DNA of 64,000 nt from CAZOOK01 sp964581385 (GTDB lineage Bacteria; Pseudomonadota; Gammaproteobacteria; Nevskiales; Nevskiaceae): NCBI GenBank assembly GCA_964581385.1, contig CAZOOK010000001.1:186001-250000 (forward strand), in the 5' to 3' direction. Both the position numbers and the translations under genes were made by a program. The notes below the pieces were generated by a model. It was not told the DNA's origin. It worked only from the letters and a program-made list of their open reading frames with translations, and searched no databases. Below are positions 1-8,620 of the stretch, piece by piece. Position 1 is the first letter of the stretch, and each line of letters opens with the position of its first letter.

Positions 1-84
1 CCGCCGACGTATAATTCGGTGAAAACTGAGGTGTCTTTCGGGTGCATTTTCAAGTGGCACCGTAGCCTTGCTCATTCTCACGAC

Positions 85-954
85 ATGGATCGAAATATGG
101 CTGATCTTCCGCGTATCTTTATAGCCTCTTCTCGCGAAGCGCTTCCGGTAGCCGAAGCGGTAAATGTCAGGCTGGAGCACGATGGTCGAGTTAAACAGTG
201 GGATAACGCATTTGACTTGTCGTCATTGACATTGCCTGCTTTGTTTGCGCGCACAAAGGAAACTGACTACGCCGTATTCGTTTTTCATAAAGATGATCAA
301 ACAATCATTCGAGGAGAAACCTATAGCACTGTTCGAGACAATGTTGTCTTCGAACTGGGCCTTTTTATTGGAGGCCTGGGCATTGAGAAGTGCTTTGTGT
401 TGGTTCCTAAGTCAGTGGAACGGGAGTTTCGACTCCCCACTGATCTTGCGGGACTTACGGTGACTGCATATGACGACACCATAGAGGACATGGTGGACGC
501 CGTAACAACGAGCTGCGCAAAAATTAAGCAAGCAATACGGAAGACGTGGGGGGCGTCAGCGGAAGCGCAACAACCTGCTGCATCAGTACAAGCACTTGAC
601 CCGCTTCGAACCCTTCAATCTGAACTCTGGCGCGCTCGCATTGATCTGCAGCGAGCAGCCGAACAGGTCGCTGCGATGCATAGCGCTATCGTCACTCATT
701 TCATGGCCGCCGCAAAACCAGCCACAGAGTCGGAAATCGCAAAATGGGAAGAAGGGGCAAGAGCAAGCTATAGTAGCGCACCGAAGATTGGTATGCGCAA
801 TACGTTCTACGTAGACAGAGACGTCATTATTCCTACATTGCACGGTGCAAACTCAATCTCAGTCATAGTAGCGGCAGGCGTGAAAGTATTTGGGTTAGAT
901 CAGTGGAGCCACAACTCTGTCTACTTCATGGATGGCTATCGCAAGTACGGCTAA
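85..954 (+). CDS. TIR-like (CAP12/Pycsar-type) nucleotide-binding protein with extra C-terminal domain
   Basis: The N-terminal ~130 residues match the predicted nucleotide-binding TIR family (Pfam CAP12/PCTIR). Visible marks are an opening strand RIFIASS, a central VFVF strand, the family hallmark RDNVVFELGLFIG and a following strand ending in VLVP. Members of this family hydrolyse NAD+ or bind nucleotides in anti-phage systems such as CBASS, Pycsar and short Argonaute systems. Residues from about 190 onward form a helical stretch and then a short beta-rich domain that I cannot assign. The frame is open from 19, but the residues before Met at 85 (or 97) do not look like the family, so I prefer 85. 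No cyclase or Argonaute partner lies downstream, and anything upstream is outside the window. The family call is fairly sure; a defence role is inference. Confidence 0.8.
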   Translation: MDRNMADLPRIFIASSREALPVAEAVNVRLEHDGRVKQWDNAFDLSSLTLPALFARTKETDYAVFVFHKDDQTIIRGETYSTVRDNVVFELGLFIGGLGIEKCFVLVPKSVEREFRLPTDLAGLTVTAYDDTIEDMVDAVTTSCAKIKQAIRKTWGASAEAQQPAASVQALDPLRTLQSELWRARIDLQRAAEQVAAMHSAIVTHFMAAAKPATESEIAKWEEGARASYSSAPKIGMRNTFYVDRDVIIPTLHGANSISVIVAAGVKVFGLDQWSHNSVYFMDGYRKYG

Positions 955-965
955 TCGGAGTCCGA

Positions 966-1001
966 TAGGTCGGAATAGCCCGCAGGCCGTATTCCGACCT
1001 A
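966..1001. repeat. REP-like palindrome, copy a
   Basis: This near-perfect palindrome reads TAGGTCGGAATA at one side and TATTCCGACCTA at the other, around a GC-rich centre. It shares its core with three more copies in the next 1.3 kb (1334, 1779, 2279). It starts 11 bases after the stop codon of the TIR gene. Unlike the other copies it is symmetrical at both outer ends. Confidence 0.85.
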
Positions 1002-1038
1002 CATGAAGTAAATTTTGCGATGTGTGAGTGAGCCATAT

Positions 1039-1347
1039 ATGGCGGGGTCTATGATCTTTAATCTGGCGGCTGTTGCGATCTGGACCCTGGTTCAGCTTGC
1101 CGGACTTGTTGCACAAGCCACTGGGAGAGAACAGCGGAAAGTACGGGCAATTGATTTATGGTCCGAACGGCGCGGAATACCGTGGTGGATGACTGACCTG
1201 CTCTTACTTATCTGCGCAACAGCTGTAATGCTTTTCGTTGCTAATCGAGAGCGGTCGCCAGTGCTAGGTGTAATGGTACTGGCATGGGCGATTCCGGGTA
1301 GGAAGGCCATTGGTTGGCTGATTCACAAGCCCAGTAGGTCGGAATAG
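1039..1347 (+). CDS. Hypothetical small membrane protein between REP copies
   Basis: I do not recognise this family. The roughly 100-residue product has three hydrophobic segments. One is near the N terminus (MIFNLAAVAIWTLVQLAGL), one is in the middle (TDLLLLICATAVMLFVA) and one is near the C terminus, so an inner-membrane location is likely. ATG codons at 1039 and 1051 are both possible starts, and the frame is open from 1015. Its TAG stop (1345-1347) lies inside REP copy b, so the last residues are encoded by the repeat. This suggests that insertion of the repeat replaced the original 3' end. Confidence 0.45.
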   Translation: MAGSMIFNLAAVAIWTLVQLAGLVAQATGREQRKVRAIDLWSERRGIPWWMTDLLLLICATAVMLFVANRERSPVLGVMVLAWAIPGRKAIGWLIHKPSRSE

Positions 1348-1377
1348 CCCGCAGGGCGTATTCCGACTTCCGCGAGC
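1334..1377 (+). repeat. REP-like element, copy b (left end of REP-RAYT unit)
   Basis: This 44-bp element is the exact reverse complement of copy c at 1779-1822. It has a palindromic core (GGTCGGAATA with TATTCCGAC) and an asymmetric tail ending CCGCGAGC. The truncated transposase reading frame begins directly at its right edge. Confidence 0.9.
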
Positions 1378-1770
1378 TATCCATTCCGGATCGATGCCAT
1401 AGTGGTTCTGCCGGACCATCTGCATGCAATGTGGACGTTGCCAGATGGCAACTCTGATTTCTCAACTCGCTGGCGTCTGATCAAAACGGTATTCGCCAGA
1501 CAGATACCCGCGACCGAGCGTCTATCGGCCGTCCGGAAAAGAAAAGGTGAACGCGGCATCTGGCAACGGCGCTTTTGGGAACACGCCATTCGCGATGAGC
1601 ATGATTGGGAGCGGCATGTGGACTATATTCACTTCAATCCGGTGAAACATGGCTACGCCAAACAAGCGATTGACTGGCCGTATTCAAGCTTTCATCGTTT
1701 CGTCCGCGAGGGACAATATGCTGTGGATTGGGGTGGCGGGAGTGATTCGAAGATCGATGGCTATGAATAG
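1378..1770 (+). pseudogene. REP-associated tyrosine transposase (RAYT), 5'-truncated
   Basis: The frame encodes the core of a RAYT (TnpA-REP, Y1/IS200-like), the single-strand transposase that mobilises REP sequences. The HUH motif is seen in LPDHLHAMWTLP and the catalytic-tyrosine region in YIHFNPVKHGY, with DFSTRWRLIK and GIWQRRFWEH between them. Full-length relatives carry roughly 50 more N-terminal residues. Here homology starts abruptly at 1378, at the end of REP copy b, and the frame runs back only to the TAG at 1345. The only later start is GTG at 1402, just before the HUH motif, and it would lack the first beta strand. I read this as an inactivated remnant whose 5' end was replaced by a REP. 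A short functional form is less likely. Confidence 0.8.
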
Positions 1771-1778
1771 TGGGGATC

Positions 1779-1822
1779 GCTCGCGGAAGTCGGAATACGC
1801 CCTGCGGGCTATTCCGACCTAC
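1779..1822 (-). repeat. REP-like element, copy c (right end of REP-RAYT unit)
   Basis: It is identical over 44 bp to copy b but inverted, and it lies 8 bases after the RAYT stop codon. Two inverted REPs bracketing a RAYT is the usual arrangement of a REP-RAYT unit. Confidence 0.9.
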
Positions 1823-1863
1823 ATAGACTTAATCTGGCATGGGGTTTTACTGAGGGCATTCTC

Positions 1864-2277
1864 GTGGTTACCAAAGAAGAAGTTGCCGCATTCATTGCTG
1901 AAGAATTTCCGCAAACAAAAGTCGTGATCGAGGCTGTTGGAAATCTCGGTGCCACGGTATCGCTTGAAGTCGGCCCAGAAGATCTTCGACCCGGCGGCAC
2001 AGTTTCTGGCCCGGTTCTGATGGGCGTGGCGGATGTTGCGTTATATGTCGCAATACTGGGTCAAATCGGCATCGTTCCTCTGGCGGTCACGACTAGTCTC
2101 ACCATCAACTTCTTGCGTAAACCCGAAGCGAGCAAACGCATTCTGGGCGTCTGCAAGCTCATGAAAGTGGGTAGGGCACTCGCTGTCGGTGAGGTATCGT
2201 TGTATTCGGAGGGAAAGAATGAACCCGTGGCACACGTTGTGGGTACGTACTCCATCCCGCCAAAGAGGTCGGAGTGA
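1864..2277 (+). CDS. PaaI-type hotdog-fold thioesterase
   Basis: The 137-residue product fits the PaaI/4HBT acyl-CoA thioesterase family in length and pattern. It has a GPVLMGVADVALY helix region in the position of the conserved catalytic helix, followed by strand TTSLTINFLRKP and a VGRALAVGEVSLYS segment. Such enzymes hydrolyse small acyl-CoA or aryl-CoA thioesters in the cytoplasm, and the substrate cannot be read from the sequence. It starts with GTG at 1864 behind a GAGGG ribosome site. REP copy d begins one base after its stop. No operon partner is visible. Confidence 0.8.
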   Translation: MVTKEEVAAFIAEEFPQTKVVIEAVGNLGATVSLEVGPEDLRPGGTVSGPVLMGVADVALYVAILGQIGIVPLAVTTSLTINFLRKPEASKRILGVCKLMKVGRALAVGEVSLYSEGKNEPVAHVVGTYSIPPKRSE

Positions 2278-2278
2278 T

Positions 2279-2321
2279 CTCGCGGAAGTCGGAATACGCC
2301 CTGCGGGCTGTTCCGACCTAC
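2279..2321 (-). repeat. REP-like element, copy d
   Basis: It is the same element as copy c in the same orientation, with one substitution in the central part (GGCTGTTCC instead of GGCTATTCC). It follows directly on the thioesterase stop codon and precedes the next gene by 37 bases. Confidence 0.88.
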
Positions 2322-2358
2322 ATGAATTTGAGCAATATGCAGGTGATCAGGAGAGATT

Positions 2359-2709
2359 ATGAAAGTAGCAGTGACCATTCATGCGTTTGTGCTACTCACT
2401 GCAATGTGCGTGTGCGCCAACGCCGACCAAAACATCTCGAAAGCAAGATTTAATGGACCGGTAACCGCTGGCGAATTTATTCGGGCGAGAGATCCATTCC
2501 CAGACATGTGCAAAGGAAAGGATGTGCAGGAGCACTTTGGTGGGTCGCAGGCTACTTGCGAAAGTCGTACGCGCGGGCTCACGCCGACCTGTCTTCAAAA
2601 AGTCATCTCTCAATACCCAGATACGTTCGATCCGAATACCATTTCGGGTTCTATCACCGCTGGAAAAGTTGGCGGTACCTACCTTGGCTGCATGCTCTCA
2701 CGACATTGA
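2359..2709 (+). CDS. Small secreted cysteine-containing hypothetical protein
   Basis: The 116-residue product starts with a classic signal peptide (hydrophobic AFVLLTAMCVCANA, cleavage probably after NADQ or nearby). Five cysteines follow in the mature part, which suggests disulfide bonds in the periplasm. A good ribosome site (AGGAGA) stands 6 bases before the ATG. I do not recognise the family. It stands alone between REP copy d and the oppositely oriented GloVer-repeat gene. Confidence 0.6.
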   Translation: MKVAVTIHAFVLLTAMCVCANADQNISKARFNGPVTAGEFIRARDPFPDMCKGKDVQEHFGGSQATCESRTRGLTPTCLQKVISQYPDTFDPNTISGSITAGKVGGTYLGCMLSRH

Positions 2710-2856
2710 TGCGACGATGAATGTAGGGAACGCCCAACCCGGCTTCAAGCGGATATCTCTGCCGCAGGACTTCACGGTGCTTTGCTGGTTTTGCATGGCG
2801 TCAGCAAGAGTAGGGTGGGCAAAGCATAGCGTGTCCACGCGTTCAGCCGCGTCACT

Positions 2857-4404
2857 TCACCACACGGTCACGTTGGAGACAGCCGTTGTGGCGCCCCCTT
2901 TGCCGATGCAGGTAAGGGCATAGCGATGCACGCCGGGCGTGGTGATTTTGACGATTCCGAAACCGGCATTCGATTTCTTTCCTTTCCACTCGCCTGAGGC
3001 GACGCAGAAGGTGGCGCCCTTGGTGGTCCAGCCCAGCGCGGTTGCCTCAGGTTGCGCCAGTGGTTGTCGTGGAATCTGCGTCAGATAAACGTGAGGCTTT
3101 CCGCGCGGCGGTTGCAGATCCACTTCCAATTTAAAAACAGTACCGAAATTATTGGCGCCGCCACCCGAATTGGCACCGCCGCTCGAAGTGGTGCCATAGA
3201 AGTTGCCGTCGCTGGCCTGGATCAGCCCGCCTGCGGGGTAGGCGCCATCACCGCTGCTGAAGGAGTGAATGGTCGTGAAATCGCCCTTCGGTGTGATCTT
3301 GAAGACTGCGCCGAAGTTCGATGTCGTGGGATCAAGGCCCTGGTAGCCCGCCGCTGTCCCATAGAGATTGCCATCGCTGGCTTGAATCAAAGGTGCGGCG
3401 GGATAAGCGCCATCGGCGCCGCCGATGAAAGAATAGAGCGTGGTTAGGGTTCCTGTGGGGGTCAGTTGGAATACGGTGCCATAGTCAGCTGCGCCGCCGA
3501 GTCGGGTGGTCCCGTAGAAGTTGCCGTCGCTGGCCTCGATTAGCGCGGCGGCAGGTCCTCCGCCATCGATGCCGCCGGTGAATGTATACAAGGTGGTATA
3601 GGTGCCGTCGGGCGCCAGTTTGAATGCCGTTCCCGCGCCGATGCCAACGCCATCGGCGCCGCCATTCGTCGTGCCGTAGAAATTGCCATCCGTGCCGAGA
3701 AGCAACGCGGCCGTCGTGGGGTCGCCGTCGGCATTGTCGCTAAAGGTGTGCAATACGCTCACCGTCTGATCGGTATCGAACTTGAAGGCGACGCTGTAGT
3801 AACTGAATCTGCCGCCGCAGCCGCATGTGGTGCCGTATAAATTACCCGCGCTGTCCTCGATCAAGGGTGCCAGCGGTGTGTTGCCGTCGGTTGCTGTCCC
3901 GTTGAAGCTGTACAGCGTGGTCAACGCCCCTGCGTCGGTCATTTTGAATAGGGTGCCGAATCCATAATGGGGAATGTCCGACGTCGTGCCGTAGAAATTG
4001 CCGTCGTTGCCCTGGATGAGGCTGGCGCCAGGCGTCATGCCGCCGCCTGGCGTGACGAAGTCGTCAAAGGTATGCAGATTGGTCAGCACGCCGGCGCTGG
4101 TGATTTTAAAAGCGCTTCCCACAGCGAGCCCGAAAAATCCCGCGGTGGTGCCATAAAAGTTGCCGTCGCTGCTTTCGATGAGCGCCGCTGCCGGACTGGC
4201 ACCGTCAGTGCTGTCGAAAGAATGGAGGGTGGTCAGCGTCGCGGGCGGTGGCGCTTCCGGGACGCTGGCCAGACTTGCGCATGGCAGCGTTCCGATCCAG
4301 ATCAGGTGGGACACATGCCGAAGCAGGCCGCGGCGTGAATAAGAAGAGCGGGTCTGTCCCCGCTCAGTCCGCCGGTGCGGGCTGCGTGAAGGCTTTCTGT
4401 CCAT
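2857..4404 (-). CDS. Secreted GloVer tandem-repeat protein (TIGR03803-type)
   Basis: The protein is built from seven copies of a ~55-residue repeat with the consensus DGNFYGTT, then GTVFKLT, then LTTLYSF. This is the Gloeobacter/Verrucomicrobia (GloVer) choice-of-anchor repeat, which is thought to fold as a beta-propeller. An N-terminal basic and hydrophobic segment (LLRHVSHLIWIGTLPCASLA) is an export signal. The last ~100 residues after the repeats form a separate beta-rich domain. ATG at 4404 has a GGAG site 7 bases upstream, which I prefer to the in-frame TTG at 4419. The function is unknown; it may be a cell-surface or secreted binding protein. Confidence 0.82.
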   Translation of the reverse strand: MDRKPSRSPHRRTERGQTRSSYSRRGLLRHVSHLIWIGTLPCASLASVPEAPPPATLTTLHSFDSTDGASPAAALIESSDGNFYGTTAGFFGLAVGSAFKITSAGVLTNLHTFDDFVTPGGGMTPGASLIQGNDGNFYGTTSDIPHYGFGTLFKMTDAGALTTLYSFNGTATDGNTPLAPLIEDSAGNLYGTTCGCGGRFSYYSVAFKFDTDQTVSVLHTFSDNADGDPTTAALLLGTDGNFYGTTNGGADGVGIGAGTAFKLAPDGTYTTLYTFTGGIDGGGPAAALIEASDGNFYGTTRLGGAADYGTVFQLTPTGTLTTLYSFIGGADGAYPAAPLIQASDGNLYGTAAGYQGLDPTTSNFGAVFKITPKGDFTTIHSFSSGDGAYPAGGLIQASDGNFYGTTSSGGANSGGGANNFGTVFKLEVDLQPPRGKPHVYLTQIPRQPLAQPEATALGWTTKGATFCVASGEWKGKKSNAGFGIVKITTPGVHRYALTCIGKGGATTAVSNVTVW

Positions 4405-4612
4405 AGATTTCTCCGGCAAAACGTCCTGTAAATGCGACAGCGCCAGAAAAATATCAACGCGGGATGTCGCAATTTCCGACTTCGGCTTCCGATGCCGAAG
4501 GCAATGAAGCCTATCCTTCCTGATCTTTAAAAGCGAACGCTGTTCTTTCTCTCTGCGGCGACGGCTGTTGGTTTATCTATACTGGCCCGACAATCACTCG
4601 CCAGAGAATCCG

Positions 4613-6346
4613 ATGTCAGTCATCGCCCCCGATGCCGCGCCGCCGCAGGCTGTGCCCGAGGAACTGCTGGGACATCCGAAAGGACTGTTCGTCTGTTTCT
4701 TCACCGAGATGTGGGAGCGCTTTTCGTTCTACGGCATGAAGGCGCTGCTGTTGCTGTACATGCTCAAGCACCACTTGTTTGGCGACAAGCTCGGTTACAC
4801 GGTGCTCGGCGCCTACGCGGGTATGGTTTATGCGATGCCGGTGATCGGCGGCATGCTCGCCGATCGTTATCTCGGGATGCGCAAGGCGGTGGTGTTCGGC
4901 GGCATTCTGCTGTGCTTCGGTCATCTCGGCATGGCTTACGAAGGCCGTGCGGCGACAGTGGATGCCGCCGGCGTTATCCATCGCGACGCCACCGCACTGG
5001 CGGCGTTTTATGTCTCGCTATCGCTGATCATCTGCGGCGTCGGTTTTCTCAAGCCGAACATCGCCAGCATCGTCGGCAAGCTGTATCCAGTCAACGATCC
5101 GCGCCGCGATTCGGGTTTCACGCTGTATTACGCCGGCATCAATCTCGGCGCGCTGTTTTCCAGCTTGATCTGCGGATATATCGGTGAGGTCTACGGCTGG
5201 CGCTATGGCTTCGGCGCTGCCGGCATCGGCATGCTGGCTGGGCTGACGGTGTTCGTGAACAACCAGAAATTCCTGCTTGGCTATGCCGAGCCACCGGACG
5301 CGGCCAAACTCACGCGGCGCGTGCTCGGTCCGCTCAGCTTGGAAAAAACCATCTACGCGGGGACGCTGCTCGTAGTGATTGGGACCGCCGCGATGCTGCT
5401 GATCCCGCAATTCATTGCTGGCGCACAGGTGCTGATGCTGGTGATCTGGCTGGGCTGGCTGGGGTGGTTCGTTACGACGCGCTGCGACAAAGTGCAGCGC
5501 GACCGCATGGTCTCGATCATCTTCTATATCTTTTTCGTGCTGCTGTTCTTCGCGCTGTATGAGCAGACCTACGCGTCCTGGGTCACATTCACGGATCGCA
5601 TGCTGACCAAGGACTTGTTTCCGTCGATGGTGATTCATGGTGGTCAGCCGCTGCCGTGGTCGATCGCACCGCTTGCTGCGTCGCCGTTCCTGGTCTGGCT
5701 ATCGCTGCGTTTGAAAGCCGCTTCTGCCGCACGTGCTGTGCTCGCACTTCTGACGATTGTTGCCTTCGCGCTGATCTTCCGCGATAGCGCTGTGCTGCCA
5801 CAAACCGCCGGCTCGCTGACGTATCTGGGAGCGCTCTTCATCGTCCTGCTCGCGCCGCTGTTCGCCTGGCTGTGGCCATGGTTGGAAAAGCGCGGTGCCA
5901 ATCCCGGCAAGCCGGTCAAGAGCGCGATCGGGCTCGCGCTTGCGGGTTTCGCTTTTATACCGCTGGGAATGGCCAATGCCACCGTCACATCGTCACAACT
6001 TGGCAGCGTGTGGTGGCTGGCGCTCGCTTATCTCATTCTGGAAATCGGCGAAGTCTGCCTGTCGCCGATCACGCTGTCCGCGATCTCTGAACTGACCGTG
6101 CCCAGCGTTGCTGCGGTCATGATGAGCGCTTGGTTACTCGCGACGTCGTTCTCCGAACAGCTCGCGGCTTTGTTCTCCAGCTTCGCATCGCTCGACATCA
6201 AGCCCGGCGAAAAGATCGACGTCGCCGTCGCGGCGGGGAAATACGGCAGCTTGTTTCACAACATGGTTTGGCTCGGGCTGGCTTCCGGCGTGTTCGCGTT
6301 GCTGTTGATCCCGCTGCTGAAGCGCTGGATGCATGGAATCAGGTGA
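4613..6346 (+). CDS. POT/PTR-family proton-dependent oligopeptide transporter
   Basis: This inner-membrane MFS transporter of the POT family imports di- and tripeptides with protons. The family signature FTEMWERFSFYGMKALLLLY at residues ~22-41 contains the conserved ExxER-type motif. A second signature follows around GGMLADRYLGMRKAV, and FYxGINLGAL-like text (YYAGINLGALFSSLICGYIG) stands near residue 180. The length (577 residues) and about 14 hydrophobic segments suit the subgroup with extra helices. The frame extends upstream to 4568, but the ATG at 4613 gives the usual N terminus. It is transcribed divergently from the GloVer-repeat gene. Confidence 0.92.
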   Translation: MSVIAPDAAPPQAVPEELLGHPKGLFVCFFTEMWERFSFYGMKALLLLYMLKHHLFGDKLGYTVLGAYAGMVYAMPVIGGMLADRYLGMRKAVVFGGILLCFGHLGMAYEGRAATVDAAGVIHRDATALAAFYVSLSLIICGVGFLKPNIASIVGKLYPVNDPRRDSGFTLYYAGINLGALFSSLICGYIGEVYGWRYGFGAAGIGMLAGLTVFVNNQKFLLGYAEPPDAAKLTRRVLGPLSLEKTIYAGTLLVVIGTAAMLLIPQFIAGAQVLMLVIWLGWLGWFVTTRCDKVQRDRMVSIIFYIFFVLLFFALYEQTYASWVTFTDRMLTKDLFPSMVIHGGQPLPWSIAPLAASPFLVWLSLRLKAASAARAVLALLTIVAFALIFRDSAVLPQTAGSLTYLGALFIVLLAPLFAWLWPWLEKRGANPGKPVKSAIGLALAGFAFIPLGMANATVTSSQLGSVWWLALAYLILEIGEVCLSPITLSAISELTVPSVAAVMMSAWLLATSFSEQLAALFSSFASLDIKPGEKIDVAVAAGKYGSLFHNMVWLGLASGVFALLLIPLLKRWMHGIR

Positions 6347-6603
6347 GAGCGCAGCTACTCCGACCCACCGGAAATTCTGTTTGTATCAATACCTTCCGAG
6401 TGCCGCAGGCATTGCCATAGAAAGTCGACGCGTTGGTTAGCGAAGGTTTTATGTGCATTTAGACTAAAGTTGTAAATATTTGAAATATCCGAGGCCCCTG
6501 TCGAGTCGCATCGTTCTACGAAAGAAACCACTAGACAGGCCGCTGGTGAGCGCTTTCTAATGTTGTTACATTGCGCATGCAGAAGCGGGGAAAACAAAAA
6601 CTA

Positions 6604-8532
6604 ATGGCAACGTCTTTCAAGCACTACGGGATGAGGTTGTTGTGTGCATTCGGGCTGTTACATTCCGTCAACGCGTATTGCCTGGGCAGCCTGTGGACCG
6701 ACTGGCTCGGCGCGGTCAGCAGCCAACTCGGCTACAGCGTCGTTCAGGGTAGCGCGCACGTCTTCGAGCTGTCGGATTGCGCGGTTGCCATTCAGATATT
6801 TCACAGCTGTGGGGGCAACAACCCGGCGGCGCCATACATCGAAATTCAACCGCCCGTGTCGAACGGTTCCGTCAACGAATTTGTTGATCCCTGCTATGTC
6901 ACCAGCGGACGTTGCGACAAACACAGCAAAGGCGACGTCGCCAATAGCTATACGGTGACAAGCGCGAGTGGCAATGACGTCAACCAGTACTATCGATTAG
7001 GACGCAATGACGCCATCGTGGTCGTCGTTTCGATGCCGCCGCGTGCCGCCTATCTCGGTTACCAAAGCTATGTGTATTCGAGAGCGGATAGTCACTATTC
7101 GTTTGGTCGCACCCCGTGCGATTCGATCGTCTATGCGGACAGATGCCGGCCGCTCGTCTTGGGCAGCATTGGCAACAGCATTAATAACATCACATTGAAA
7201 AGCCGGTCGGCAACGCTGACATTTTCGACGCCCAATGCACAGACCGCGCCGGCAGAAGTCGTTTTCATTTCGACCCCGAACAAGACTTTATACAATCAAC
7301 TGCGCCATACGTTCTTGTCGGCTGGCGGATCGAGTTCCCAGATCTTCGTAGAACCGTTCTACAGCACCAACGAATACTCATGGACCGCGCCGGCCATTGA
7401 CGGTTTCCCGCATTCGACGAGGAACGTCATTCCCCAATTCGATAGTAGCAGCGAGACCGTGTCACGGGCGACGGGGGACGAATTCAATACTCTGATGCGC
7501 TATGCGGTCTTCGAGGATCAGACGGCATCGCGGCGCTGGCTCTGCGCCATCAATCAGGACTCAGGGAGTCTTTCTTCCGCTTGCCAGAATCTTGCGCCTC
7601 TGCCGCCGTCGCCAATCGCTGTGTACCGCATCACCAAGCCATCCGAGAAGGGGCAAATCGACAGGTTCTATGGCAGATCGATATTGGCGACACGCGGAAG
7701 TAATAGCAATGAAACCCACATCCACGGCGTCAATTACAAAACGGTCGCTTCCGATCTCGCCGGGGCCATTGGCATTTACATGCAGCAGAAGCTTTCGATG
7801 GTTTCAGCGATGAAGATCAATGAGGGCAGACCTGCAGGTAATGTGGGCCCTCATTGCATCGCCTATAAAGTTCCCTGTTACGAGGACACGCAGGATACAG
7901 CGCCCTATAACACTTCGATCGTCGGCACCCTCAATGACAAGAATGGCAACATCGCTTTCCTGGTCGGGGTCAACCACGCCAGTCCGGCGGTGAACAATGC
8001 GACTTACGTCAGCGTCGGCGTTTATGACGGGGGGAGTCTCCAGCCCCAGAGTTTTGATTTCGGGTTGCTGGAAGGTGTGGCCAGTCTGAGCCAGACCAAT
8101 CCTGATGCCGCTGGTTTTGACAGCTGCACCAACGCATCGACCGATCCGACCAAGAGCAATTGTCTCAACGGTTCTGCCTTGCAGGTCTGGAAAGATATCG
8201 GTCAACCATCCGGCGCCCGCGGCAGTTTGAACAGTACGACGGTGGCCAATCTCTATGTCGCCACTGTTGCGCGCGATACCTACTGCGCCGCCGGCGGTGC
8301 GGGATTGCCGTTCTGCTCAAGTGCCTATGTCACGGCAGGATATACGATCACGCCGATCACGCCTCCCAGTGGCGTTACCAACAAAAGCTGCGATGCAATC
8401 AATGATCCGGACTGCGGCAAATATCTGCCACTTGAGGATATCGTCGGGCTTTCGGAGCGAGTCTATATCGTGCCGGGCCTGAGTAACGGCGCCGATCCCA
8501 ACAAGATTGTCTATCCCTACTTGGTTCATTGA
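6604..8532 (+). CDS. Large secreted protein of unknown family, paralogue A
   Basis: I do not recognise the family. The product (~642 residues from ATG 6604) has a signal peptide with core LLCAFGLLHSVNAYC, many cysteines, and no known catalytic motif that I can see. It is closely similar along its whole length to the protein at 24830-26770. Shared blocks include GYSVVQGSAHVFELSDCA, CGGNNPAAPYIEIQPPVSNG, AYLGYQSYV, DEFNTLMRYA, RRWLCAIN-like text, CLNGSALQVWKDIGQP and a closing segment ending in KIVYP. In-frame TTG 6571 and ATG 6577 are alternative starts. The GH5 gene follows after 88 bases and could be co-transcribed. Confidence 0.8.
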   Translation: MATSFKHYGMRLLCAFGLLHSVNAYCLGSLWTDWLGAVSSQLGYSVVQGSAHVFELSDCAVAIQIFHSCGGNNPAAPYIEIQPPVSNGSVNEFVDPCYVTSGRCDKHSKGDVANSYTVTSASGNDVNQYYRLGRNDAIVVVVSMPPRAAYLGYQSYVYSRADSHYSFGRTPCDSIVYADRCRPLVLGSIGNSINNITLKSRSATLTFSTPNAQTAPAEVVFISTPNKTLYNQLRHTFLSAGGSSSQIFVEPFYSTNEYSWTAPAIDGFPHSTRNVIPQFDSSSETVSRATGDEFNTLMRYAVFEDQTASRRWLCAINQDSGSLSSACQNLAPLPPSPIAVYRITKPSEKGQIDRFYGRSILATRGSNSNETHIHGVNYKTVASDLAGAIGIYMQQKLSMVSAMKINEGRPAGNVGPHCIAYKVPCYEDTQDTAPYNTSIVGTLNDKNGNIAFLVGVNHASPAVNNATYVSVGVYDGGSLQPQSFDFGLLEGVASLSQTNPDAAGFDSCTNASTDPTKSNCLNGSALQVWKDIGQPSGARGSLNSTTVANLYVATVARDTYCAAGGAGLPFCSSAYVTAGYTITPITPPSGVTNKSCDAINDPDCGKYLPLEDIVGLSERVYIVPGLSNGADPNKIVYPYLVH

Positions 8533-8620
8533 GGGGGTCTGAACAGTAGAGACGGGCAGCGCGGTCAATGCTTAAAACGATGCAGCTGAAAAAATAACAA
8601 AACAGCTTAGGGGGAGTGCC

